NCBI GenBank assembly: GCA_014549065.1 | Contig: JACDOX010000016.1 | Coordinates: 6,621,757 to 6,685,756, forward strand | Source of the DNA: Cardinalis cardinalis | Lineage: Eukaryota; Chordata; Aves; Passeriformes; Cardinalidae | Reading direction: 5' to 3' | Length of the DNA: 64,000 nt | Shown here: in pieces, positions 24,011-35,956 of the stretch | Layout: each line of letters starts with the position of its first letter | How positions within the stretch are numbered: position 1 is the first letter of the stretch | Translations under genes and position numbers: made by a program | The notes under the pieces: generated by a model | What the model was told of the DNA's origin: nothing | The model's database searches: none | What the model saw: only the letters and a program-made list of their open reading frames with translations

Positions 24011-26574
24011 TGTGCTGGACCAAAATCCTCCAGTGCAGGCTCCTGCATCAGCTTTTATTGCAACTGCTTTACATTTCTAAGTCATCTGNAGACTTGAGGT
24101 CCCACTCATTAAAATTTTGGCACATTCTCCCAGTCCTGGGCTACTTCCAAAACACTCCCACCTCTGGCACTATAAGGTTCTTTGCCTGTTTCTCACCAAG
24201 AAAATAATTATATGTGGGTTTTTTTTTTTATACTGCAGGCATGACGCATCTGAACATTTTGCTGGTTGCAATATATTTTTATTAATTCATCAATCATTCA
24301 AAGATTTTTNTCCAAGGAGTTTTCAGGAAATTAGAATGAGCCTTAAAGATCACACTATTCAACAGACATAATTTCAATATTAAAGTCTTATAAATCTTTG
24401 AATGAGTAGTGCTGCCTAAATTGAAATCAACGCCCAGATAAAAAAATGTATTCACTTATTTATTTCAGAAGATAATGTGGAGAGCTGCCTCCTTTTGNAA
24501 CATCCAGTTATCTGAGAACAAACCTGTCTGGGCTTCAAGATCCTGCATCACACAAAGCTACAGCACCTGTTGTACTTGGGCTCAGCACACCTGAGCCATC
24601 TACCAAAAGAACCAGAACAAATAGTGCAGAATGTCCTGGCTGCTCCATCTGTAATCCCNGCAGTTACACTGCCTGAGGGGCACTCTTATGAGGCGAGAGT
24701 CAGAGCCACATCCTTTCTTTTACTTATTTTAAAAATCTGTCCTTTTATTCTTATGTCTGCAGATGCTTTTTTTTTTTTTCTCTCCCTACAGCTCTTCCAG
24801 TCATTGCTGTTGCAAATTTTACTTGTGAAGTCTTTGTTGGTAATTTTCCTCCACCCATTAAATAGCTTCTAAATCTCAAACTCAACATTAAAATTGCATG
24901 GTCAGTGTTTTTGAGCAGAGAAGATTGGTCAACAGGGGAGATGACTTCACTATCTATAATAAATGCTCTGGCAGCAATGTCTTTTATACATCTGCTTAAT
25001 CAAAGAAGACAACCTTCAACATGGAAGATGGGGAAGGATAAAATATAACAGAAAGGTATTTTAATTAAGCTACAAAAAGCTTGCTGTGTGATCAGTCTCT
25101 GAGAGGCCACTCAGGTGTGGCTGAGGGACAGCAGTGTTGGCTCTGCAGTTCCAGCTGCAGGCACTGGGAATATGAGGAGGAGGTAACACTTGCCCCAAGG
25201 CAAGCAATGCTACATTTTGCCTCATTTTCAAAGGACTCTTTTTTGCAGCTGCACTGGAGCATCACCATAATTCAATTGTAGGGGTAAATACAAGGTCAGC
25301 AAACTCAGGCTCCTAATACCTGGAATCTACCTTAGATATCAGTTTCTCCTTTTACTCAAAATGTTATTAGCTTTTATTTGTTTGCTTGTCTGTTTTCTTA
25401 AGAACAACAGAGGCCATTTGAAGGTGAGCTAAGAAGCTGATGCACAATTTTATCTAACTGCAGGAAAAATTGAAGATTTAGATGCCCTCTCTATACATAA
25501 AAAGAAACAACTGCTGAAACGTTGCTAATATCACAAGATCCAGAATAAAATGTTATGTATCCCTGTGGTGTTTCAGAGGAATGAAGGGATAAAATGAACA
25601 GTTTGCAAGCTAATTCTCCATACGTACCAGAGTATTTGTCCAGATTTAGACTGTGATCTTCAGGGAGGCAAGGGAGGGATGGGTTCCCAAATCCCATTGC
25701 CAAGCAATGAAAATTCTCCTTTTAAAAGAATTCAGATTAAATTTTTTCCTTCTACATTTCATCCTGTTAGCCTCTATCTTCCATAAAATTAGTGCAATTA
25801 TCTAAAAAGATGTTTCAATCAAACAGCTAAAAATTCAGGGAGGTATGCAAAAGAATTAAGTCATCACAAGTACCATCAATGTTAAAGGGAAATATGAAAA
25901 TAACCAGACAATCTGGACTTTCCATGTGTGAAATGAAAGGAAGCTAAGCTGGCTATTAACATGTTACTAATTGTAAAACAATAGTGATAGATACTGAAAG
26001 TTAAAGGAATGAACTAAGGGTGGGCAATAGGTTAATTGCAGTACTACAGAATTTGAAAACAGGAGGAAAAGAGAATTCTAGATGAGGGAAAAATCCATTA
26101 ATTGCATTAGATTTCTGTTTCTTCAATAAATGTGAAAAGGTTGAGCAGACGTTTATTTTGCATTTTATACAATAAAATACAAAAGGATAAATTGTGAATT
26201 GTGAATGAAAAAAAAAATAGTTTTCCTGTAGATGCCAAGAGCCAGGCTAAGTTACTGCTCTTTCCAAATTAGCCACTTCAAATACTGAGCAGAGAGCCAA
26301 AAATCTCTTTGAACTACTGAGCTTTAACTTTTAGCATGTCTCAAAAAGCAGGAAATTTTTAAAGGGAGGTAGGACTGCCAGCTTCGTTTGTGTATTTCAA
26401 AGGGCAAAGGCAATGCAGAAAGGGCAGCAGTAACCAGGCATCTTGCAGATGAACAGATGGTATAAACCTGATATGTACTGCCAGTTAACTACAGTTAAGT
26501 AAAATACATTTTAATACATCACTTTATCATGTGATAAATTTGGAGACAAGTCATAGTGTTAATTCAAAAACAGA
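24011..26574. other. Anonymous AT-rich non-coding DNA
   Basis: No gene is recognised. Poly(T) tracts occur at 24219-24230 and near 24767-24780. From 24660 onward the sequence has no N for about 2.5 kb. Part of 25830-26570 may belong to the LINE fragment that follows, but I could not recognise ORF2 blocks in it. Confidence 0.5.
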
Positions 26575-27165
26575 AGTCAAGGGAGAAGCTTAGGGACCAT
26601 CACAGGTAATTGCCTCAAAATTATTTCCCAATAGTGTTCAGTGGCAGAAAAGACTAATACCATCCCTAAGTGATTAAAAAGAAGATAACTGGAGAAGAAC
26701 AAAGTCAGGATCACCTCTAAACCCAGCTCCAGTGAAGCTCTTATTAGGCTGTTGCTCCCAGTCTAATTCAAGGAAGATGTGAAAAGGCAATGAGCAATTC
26801 AAAGTAGAGCCACAAATGGGCTTCACCAGCTGGGAAAGAAGCCTTACCACACAGGCTTAAGGCATTAAATATACTTAGCTTTCAAGAGAAGCTTCAGCTG
26901 TAGCTTGATCACTGTACATACAGGTGAAAGAGCTGTGGTGGCAGCTTTTCAAGGTTGTTGACAAAGAAAAACAAGACCCAACAGATGGGAGCTGAAGTCA
27001 TACAAATTCAGTCTGGAATAAGAAATAATTTACCATCACAAAGGCTAATTAAACACTGGAACAGTTTTTCACTGAAGGTGATTGCCTTCTTTCAATGTAA
27101 GCTTTTAAAAGTGGATGAAACACTTTTTAAAAGATGTTCTTTAAGCCANACATCATTTGAAGTGC
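26575..27165 (+). mobile_element. Degraded CR1/L3-type LINE, 3' part of ORF2
   Basis: The segment is colinear with the C-terminal part of a CR1/L3 LINE ORF2, the region that follows the reverse transcriptase core. Recognisable blocks in order are: 'gcagaaaagactaataccat' (family 'kkANtIL' region); 'caaggaagatgtgaaaaggc' followed by 'agagccacaaatg' (family 'D.eklE.vQrraTkmI'); 'agcttgatcactgtacatacaggtgaaag' (family 'gDlI.vYKYlkg'); and 'ggctaattaaacactggaac', which reads R-L-I-K-H-W-N at 27042-27062. The family motif there is R-x-I-x-x-W-N-x-L-P. The reading frame shifts several times and the 5' part is missing, so it is a dead, 5'-truncated relic. CR1 elements retrotranspose through ORF2 endonuclease and reverse transcriptase. 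Confidence 0.72.
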
Positions 27166-30100
27166 TGCACAAGACTCACTGCCAATATCCTGGAGGAATT
27201 ACATCGCCCCTGCACTGCCTTCAGTTTCTGCAGCTCTGCATGAGGGTATCTCAGCTATTTAAACATTACAAGGCCAATGCAGACCCTCTGTAAATTACAA
27301 GGATTATTTCTCTTCTTCCCCCTAACAGTCCTGTAGAGAATCAGTCAGATTCTGATTAATTTATTTATCATTCCAGGTTCTGAAATTTCAAACATCATCT
27401 AGAGCCCGAGCAAAGACTGCCTGGGAAGTTACTCAGNGCTCTACCATGGTGCACCAGTCTTTCTCTTTCAAGGTTAAAGTGCCCAGCAATGCTGAAGTCA
27501 GACATTTAGTCTCAGCAGAGACAAATTTTGTCTCATTATTTTACCTCAGCACCTGCTTTGGGTTTGTTGTGGGGGGTTGCCTATTCTGCAACTTCAGCTT
27601 CTAGAATTATTTAGACAAATTTCCCCCAATCCAGTCCTTAACAGTGCACAGAGTTCGTTTTCTGGTTCTCTCTCTAATCTCTTCTTTCAGCACACACAAA
27701 GCCCCAAGGTCAATCCAAGCATACTTTGGTGAAATGTAAGGAAACCATGACATTTAAAAGAGGAGAAAAAGCAGGGAGGGGGGTAAAAATATGCCTTTCT
27801 GCTCTGTAACTGCAAAATAACGATGCCCACAGACAGCACTGAAGGTTTATGAACAGAAATAAAATACATCTTTACCAATAACGGTGAAAACCCCTCATCT
27901 TTTGAGCCAGCAGCGCCGTGAGCCTGACTAGAAGTGCCATGAGAATGAGCATTCCATCAGCACCACCACTGCAATGCTCTAGTGATGCACTTTCAGCAAA
28001 TTACTGTGTTTTGACAAAATCTAAGTTGATGGCACCAAGGACATTTCTACCACTCAAAACAGTTATTAAAATAATCTTGTGTAACACAAATCACTGGGAA
28101 TTATGTTCCATAAACTGACTTCTCAAACAAGCTCAGGATGATCTTTTACCCTCTCCTTTCACCAGACTAAAAAGGAAAGAGAAGACACAGTGCAGTGGGT
28201 CACTGAGATGTGTGCAGCATTTGACAACCTGGGCCAAAATCTACTTTAGTTTGTGTGGCTCAANAAGTGCAGTAATCCTTACCCCAAATCTCAGATGACT
28301 CCCCTGAAGCCACTGCAACCTTAAAGATTAACAACTGAAGATGTATTTTCATAACTCAAGCAGAACAAAAGGAGGGAAAGAGAGAATGTCAGACATGGGA
28401 ACNGCATATGTTTTAAAAATACTCAGGGAATCCTATTTACAAAACCCACTTCAACTGCTACTCTCTCTGTTTAAATATTCTATGATGNGAAAAAGCCAAT
28501 ACCTTTCTGTTTACCCCATTCTATTTATAATAGGTTATTACATTTTAATTCATCCAACTGCTCTTCTGAATTTCCAGGCAAATTGTGCTAAAAGCCCATG
28601 TAAGCAAAAAGTATTTTGTTAATGTACTGGACTCCACCATCATGGAAGTGAGTATTTGATTTCTCCATTTTTAACACCCTGATTCCCTACTACCCTTGGT
28701 TTCTAAATAGTATCTTGATTTCCAGATTTTCTGTTTTCAGCCACCTTCCTTGCTTACTAATAATAATTATCCTAAACTACCTGCAGTCACCATTAGAAAC
28801 TGTGATTCTCTCCAACAGCAACTCCCTCCAGTGACAGGAATAAAACTCACTANAAACAAAAATCATGAAAAGTAATGAGAGGGAAAGTGGAACAAGCACT
28901 ACCAAGTCAGAGGCACCAAACCTTCTGTTAACATAATGAAGAAAAACCGCATGAAAAATTACAGACTCTAAGCTGAAGTGCTCTGAAATCAGCAAACCTC
29001 TTTCAACCTACTTTGAGGTCAGATGTTGTCACCCCAGTTCTAATTCCACTCCTAATCCCAGTCCAGGGCTGAACAGAACTCCCAGTTCAATCACACCTCT
29101 GTTACCCTCACGGTAGCTCAGGTGCCCATCTGGCAGCACCAGCACCATCTCATCTCTGCAGGCTCTGCTCCTGCAGGGTTTGCGGGCATGGAAATAACCA
29201 AGGGCTGGAAACTCAAGCATTCACCACAGGGCAGCAATCTTAACTCCCTAAGTTTTCATAGGAAAGGGGAAGTTAACATATTTTTCTAGTAACATAAATA
29301 TTAATCTACAGCAAACTATAGGAGAAGATCCCAGGACTAATGCTTTGATGGCTCCCAAGCACCTCTCTAAGATAACTGTGCTGTAACCCTGTAATGTGTG
29401 AAAAAACTCACAGAACTCATTTACAAGGNTATAATACAAGTTCAGCCCCGTATCTCCTGTGGACCTGAAAACTCCAATCTGTTCCTGATGGAGAGTATGT
29501 TCTTCATGATGTGCTCTATTAGCATCAGCTTCCTTTTTAAAATTCAGTGTTCTTTCTTTCTCACTGCCAAAATTCCAGNTATCCAGAAGTGTATCTCTGT
29601 TTAGTGACCTGCCAGACAATTGTTTTACTAAGCTTAAATGGTCAGTCGTTTGTTCAGAGCTATATAAATTCTAGACAGTATTTATAAGGCTGTTGTAAAA
29701 GCTNGAATTTGCTGGCTAATACCAAATTTCTGCAAGAGTTGCTACATATGCAAAAGAGCTTCTGCTCTCCAGTCCCAGATCTGTGGTTGTCACAGTGATT
29801 AAAACTCCATGTTTCCTAAACAATTAACTAACATAGTCTATTAAATCTCATTTTATTGCTTTGAATGGATTTAGATGGTACAATAATCCAGCTCAGAAGC
29901 AAGACAGAATTTGCATATCTCTTTCAGAAAATGGATGAGACATAAAATGAACGACATGGTGGATAAAACCAAATCCTAGTGTTTTCTCAGCCTGCTTTGC
30001 ATTTTATTTTCTCTGCTCTACCACAAACAAGTTTTAGCAGTGATAGACTAGGATATATAGAAATCAAAGATAGAGAAAGCTTTCAGAGGCTACAAAAACA

Positions 30101-33100
30101 ATTCACTTTTAACAGAACAAACACATCACTCAGTATATTTTGACAAATTGGAATGTGAAATCAGCTAAAATGTTTATTTTCTTTGACTAGTACTGCTGGA
30201 GACAGCACTTCATGTCATGCATCCCATGCTGCAACTTAAATTCCATTTTGTGATTCAGAAAGTTTTTCTTTTAGTGCTTCAAATGGAATATATGACCTAC
30301 AATTCATTTATATTTCCTATGTAATTAGTAGCTGGCAAGTAAAACAAATTAGGTGCTTGATAAACACAGACAATTATATTTTCAAAGCAGTTGTATTTAT
30401 GCTTGGAAGGAAGGACAGTTTTATGAATATGTAATCAAGGATGTAAAATTGGAAAGAAAACAAAATAGAGCATAGTTAATTTGGTGGTAGTGACAAATTA
30501 ACACTGAGCCAAGCCCCCTGCACGTGCACTGCCCTGATAAACTTGTTATTAGCAAAGGTTCACTGAGAGGAGCTTGGTAATCCTTCTTCTTTGTTTGCTC
30601 TTCTTTATTAGCCCTTGGAGAAAATATTGTTTATAAAATAAAGATCTGCACAAGCAAAGATAAGAGTCCCTGTTTCCTGACTAACCTGTTTAATGGCTAA
30701 CAAGCTGGGAATATATAGCTCTTTTCTCCTATTTCCTTCATATATTTGGCTACAGGTGTGTGCTGCACACCAGTGATTACCAAGCATTTAGGAGCAGCTG
30801 TGCCTCCAAATGAAAGATGAAACTGAACTGAAAGTTTGTTTGAAATGGAAGTAAAACCTGGCAGATGGCAGCATCCAGAAATAGCACCACTGAAACAGAA
30901 TTTTTTGTGCAGCTACTGCTNCAGAGCAGTGTGAGAACAGGGGGAGGACATCTCAACAACAATCTACAAGGGGAAAAGGGGAAAAATAAAATAAAGGCAT
31001 GTTTAGGGGGAAATGAAACAGNAGAGAGGATAGGAAGAAAAGAAGAAAATTAGCTTTATGTGTCAACATCTAAAAAAAGATCAGAAACTCAAAGAGTCTA
31101 TTTAGCAAAATGAAAGAATTNTAAGTATCCATAAGCCAGGTTTGTTCTGAGCAAAAGAAAAGCTAGTGGAAATACATGGGAAAAAAGAGTCATTTAGAGA
31201 AAGAATATGAAAACTGACCAGTGGTCAGAATCAAAGAAAAATTTAAATCAAAATAAGCCTTTGATGTATTGTGGAAAGCCACACAATCTTCAAAAGGTTG
31301 TGGAAAGTCATTATGCTGAAACAGATGTAGATCCAAGGGTNCAGGGAGATAGAGGGTTAAGGGCATATGACAAAAGGAACATTCAGGTAAGGGTTTTAGG
31401 TATTTTGCAAGAGGAAAGTGAATTTCATTNTTTTAAGAAGCAGCCACAGTGCAGATGCTGCTGGCCAGCAGCTCCACAGTGCTCTCTGTGTTCGGGGGGC
31501 TGCAGTGCCACTAAGAGAACCATGGTTCCCTTACTCAATCCCCCTGGAGGCTGATTATAACTTTGTCTAAGTATTTGAGCTGAATCTTCTCAGGAATGGT
31601 CTAAAACTGAATGTGAGAGGAAATGCAGCCTAAAGAGTTTCAGCCTTTGGCCATTCCCCACTGGACTGACACAAAATCCTCCCTCCAGTGATGATGAACA
31701 TCAGCGTGCTCTGGTAAGAGCAATTCATCTGTATCAGGGACACTCTTGACTTTGACATATTTATGCATAACTCCACTCTGTAATTCTCAGTAACCAGGTT
31801 GGAAAGTCTCTAAATCACTTTTCAAAATGGAATTTTGCTCGGAAAAAANCACACAAATCTTCAGAAAAAGCCCTACATAACCAGTTCCAGCCAGATTGAT
31901 TGGCATTAAATTAATCCTATTGCTGTTTTCTAAGTGAGGCGGCCAGAAGAAATGTGTTCCTCTCCATTCACTGTGTACACAGAGGTGGAATAATACAATG
32001 TGGCAGAGTAATTAGAAGCTGTAAATTAAGATCGCACCTGGATGTAGAAATAACCTAAATCTTGAACATTTCACTCTGGAAACANCTTTTTCATTTAATG
32101 TTGCTGTTTGGCTGCAACGAATGTCAGACCATGCAGCAGTGTGAAATCTGCAATATCATGGGCAGATCATCCTGATGACTTTAAAAGATCTCTGATTGCA
32201 CTGCTGCTCCACAATCTCTTGTTGTTTAGGGAAAGCTGACAGCCTTGCCTTCCTGACAGAAACTGTTCCAGATGATTCAGACGAGTTACTCGTGACAACC
32301 ACTTTGCAAAAATCTTTAATATTAGTCATTTTATGGTGATTCATTTACTTTTTCATCATTTTGAAACAAGTTTTCCAGTGTGAAAAAGTTTAAAGACCTC
32401 TTTGAACAGACAATTTGCAATTGCAAAGCTCTATTTTTCACTAGAGACAGAATCATTGCTTTACCAAAACAAAGTTCTTCTGAGCAATTTTCATCTATTT
32501 CTGGTCTTGTAAACCAAGCCCAGTCTGAGTGCAATGTTGAAAACTGACACCAGATATTCTGGGAGGGTTACTAAGCGACACTGCAATGTTATCCAAAATC
32601 CCAAGCTTTTTCATATCTACAGTCATTATGTTCTATTCATTCATCTAATAAATATCTGGAGCAATGACATTAAAAGTTTCTTTTTGAATGAAAATATTTT
32701 CTTCAAAAGTTAATTTTGTAGGTCTTACAAAACAACTGTGATTTTCTCTTGCAATGAATATTTGTTTTGCTAAGGAAGTGTAGGGTAATCTCTGTACAAA
32801 ATTGGGAGCNGTTGAGATATTTTTAATAGGGAATTTTATACTGGATTTGAGGTCTAGGATTTTTTCCTAAATTGNCCCAGAAGACCATAATTCTGACCAG
32901 TCCTTAACAGAGAGCTACACTGGGAATGATAGTCACATACACTTACAAAAAATACATTAACATATTTAACCAGTTGCAGTGGCTGTNTGGCAAAATTGGC
33001 AAACTCATAACCAAGGGAAAGCCCCTAAGCCTGGGAATGTCACTGACATTAAAACTNCCTGAGAGTCACCACCTGTGAGTAATCAACCACAAGTCAGCAG

Positions 33101-35869
33101 AATTTTGTAGAGACCAAAACCAAAGAAAGTTGTCTTTGTTGCTGCTATACTCGTGGCCTTTTTAGCCTCTGCTAAATACAGAGAAAGTAAACAGACCTGG
33201 ACTGAAGGAGGAAATTAAATTACTCTACAGGCAATTAACAGAACACAAAAACCAAAGTTAAATTTGAAATTAACTCCTCATCAAATGCTGCTTTCCCAAA
33301 GCACAAATGATTGCAAAAGAGCAGAAGATTTTACATATTGGGCATGTTTTGCTCTGCAGTTGTTTAGACTCTGGAGGGAGCTGAGGATACTTTCAGGAGC
33401 CCAGATTTCATACATCACATTTGTAGGTTAGAACCACCATGCCCAGGGAAAAGAGCCTGAGGCTTTTGAAGACACAGAAAGAAGCTTCAGCTGTACAAAC
33501 ATCATTCAGAAAGATAAGTCACTTGATGTTCTTGTTAAAATAAATAACCCAATGATGTGCGATGTGCAGATCTGTGTGAGTAGTCATTTCAAAGGAATGA
33601 TCTCGTGTACTAAACAGCAAAATCTCTATCTTTCTTATGCATAATTAGTGGTTTGCATTTATCCAGTAAAGCAAGACTGAAAAATTTATTANAATAATGA
33701 AATTTTTGCGAAGATGATCAGATCCCCTTTTATATTTGTGCCATTACAGCAGGCTCACAGTATTTTCAGTGTGTCCTCATGTCCTCAGAAATTTGGATTT
33801 TAACCCTTTTGTGACATTTTATTNGCAAAGCACAGAGTTTTCTCCACATTCCCAGAGAGGCTGAATTCTAAGCTTAAATAAAACTCTACAAATCTCTTCC
33901 TGCTAAGAATAAGTTTACATTTCCACATTGTACCTATCTAGGAAAAAAAAAGTAGAAAAACCTAGTGCTATCGAGTTCTGTAAATAAAGAACATTAGCAC
34001 ATGGTTCTGGAGATCTTTCTGGCAAAACTGTTCAGCTATTCCATAATAGGCATGAAAGGCAAGTACTGTTCTTTCTTATTTCAAAAATATTCTCAAGTAG
34101 GACTTGTTTTCTGCCTCTAGCAGCTTGTTTCCCCTCAAGCCTGCTGANACAGAGAGCTGTCTATGAATATGTTATATTTTTTTTTTGGTACCTGCAATAC
34201 CCATGCTTACAGCCTGAAGCAAGAGGAAGTAAAAATGATGAAAGTGTTTCAAACATTCTCCACTTCATGTATTCTCCCTGATGGTCAGAGAAGCTGAGCA
34301 ATGGAGGCAGATAGCACTGCCTAACAAATGGGACAAGGCAGACACACATGAATAGAAAGAGACACGTTGGTGACCCTACGTGGCTCACAGATAGATGCTT
34401 CCATGATATGCTAGCATTAATCAAACGCAAATTATATACCTCTTTATGTTTATTCCTTATTTCACCTGCNCCAAAAAGATAGGCATTCTTGTTCATACAA
34501 TAGCCTCCAAATCTTTAACAAGCTCAGCCACATTCACCTTCCTGTCAAAACCACAAATTTTTACCTCAAGTTGTTTAGACTTCTTTTTTCCCATTCATNA
34601 CCCATCAGTTTCTGCCTCCCAGATGTATCTGGTAGAATACCTTTTAGGTCCAGCCCTGAGCTATAGGGTAGCCATAAATTTAGGCTTTGTACAAGAGCAG
34701 TAATATTGTCTCAACTTTAACAAAACCCTTTGCAAACACTCTTTTTCTTGTNAGGATCAGTAATGACATTCCAAAATAAACCCCAACACAGACAAGTCAA
34801 ACATATTTCAACTTTCTTATTACTTCGACATACTTTATTGGCTAGCTACTAAAAGTTCCAGTCAGAGACTAAAAACTCCAATGGGAATTATCTCAGTGTG
34901 CACTGATTGCAAATCTAAAAACACATGTCTGTTTTCACTGTTTATAATAATTCTAAAAGACATTTTCAAAATAATGGATATTATCACTATGAACCTCNAT
35001 TCCTCACTCTTTTATTTTGTGAGCATCTTCAGTCACATCTGGGTTGTTGAACCACTGATCCACATTTGTTAAGACTTTTGTCAACAGCAGAGGCTCACCC
35101 AGGGTAGGGTACATGCTGAAATCAGCACATACAGATGACGTGCACTGCTTGTGCAGGACTGCAATCCATCATGCAAGCTGTGGCACCCTTAAACTCCTAA
35201 ACTCACAAATTTAACAGAATTTGTATTTTAATTTTTTGGGTATTAGTAAATCAGTATCTGTTACAGCATCTGCTGACCTGCTGCAGTACCCCAATTACAC
35301 ACAGCTACTCCTCACCTGAAGGGAGCATTCTTATCTCCTGCCAACACAACATTAATTCCACCTCTAGACAATAACCCTCTGTCAGAAGCATATTTTNCAG
35401 ACTGAAATTTCTAGGGATTCAAAATATTTTATTAGAAGCTTCACAGTCTAAATGCCAACAGTGCTAATTCTCTTCTCTGTGGAGTTCCCCCAGGGAGGAG
35501 GAATAAAAGAGCCAATTTAGCTAACTGGCCCTTGTTTTCAGAAGCTGACGATATCAAAAAGAGCTGCAAGATAGAGGCTGTAATCCTACAATATTAGATT
35601 TTTTGATGTTCAGCTCTAAGTGAAGTGGATGCTGAAGTTACTAGTATACATAATAGCTGCCCCTTGAAATGAACTATGTAATTAATACAGAAATATGAAC
35701 ACATTTAGTTAAAAGTTAAGTAGCACCAGCATAAAGCTTGATATTAATGTTGCTTTCATTAAACATCAAGAGGAAGAAAAAACATATAGAAAACCTTTGA
35801 TTCTCTTTAACTGCTATTATCTTCTCAATGTCTCACAGTAGAGTACTAACATGTATGATCTGGTGCACA
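27166..35869. other. Anonymous AT-rich non-coding DNA
   Basis: I see no gene and no clear transposable element in these 8.7 kb. The 3' tail of the preceding LINE may run a little past 27165. The stretch 30490-30720, with TATA-like, forkhead-like and TAAT-core strings, could be regulatory, but single motifs of this kind are expected by chance. Open frames are short, the longest being 123 codons on the minus strand at 29248-29619, without recognisable similarity. Confidence 0.5.
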
Positions 35870-35956
35870 ATGGATTTGCTATCCTTATATTGTATCCTTG
35901 TATTGTGTGTATATATATTATATCCTTACATAATATATCCTTATGTTATACACATT
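35870..35956. repeat. Imperfect TATCCTTA/TATATT tandem repeat
   Basis: The strings 'atccttatattgt', 'atccttgtattgt', 'atccttacataat' and 'atccttatgttat' recur at intervals of about 13 to 30 bases, with a short TATATA run between. It is a degraded AT-rich minisatellite of about four units. Confidence 0.7.

Noticed and set aside
23243..24080. Open frames of about 190-250 codons on both strands across the gap
   Set aside because: They are long only because the 329 Ns are read as unknown residues; the real flanking stretches are short, compositionally biased and unrecognised.
24325..24375. String resembling a reverse CR1 3' end ('ccttaaagatcacactattc')
   Set aside because: The match is about 25 bases and is not continued on either side.
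29248..29619. Minus-strand 123-codon open frame
   Set aside because: Contains two unknown residues, has no recognisable domain, and overlaps a + strand open frame of 68 codons.
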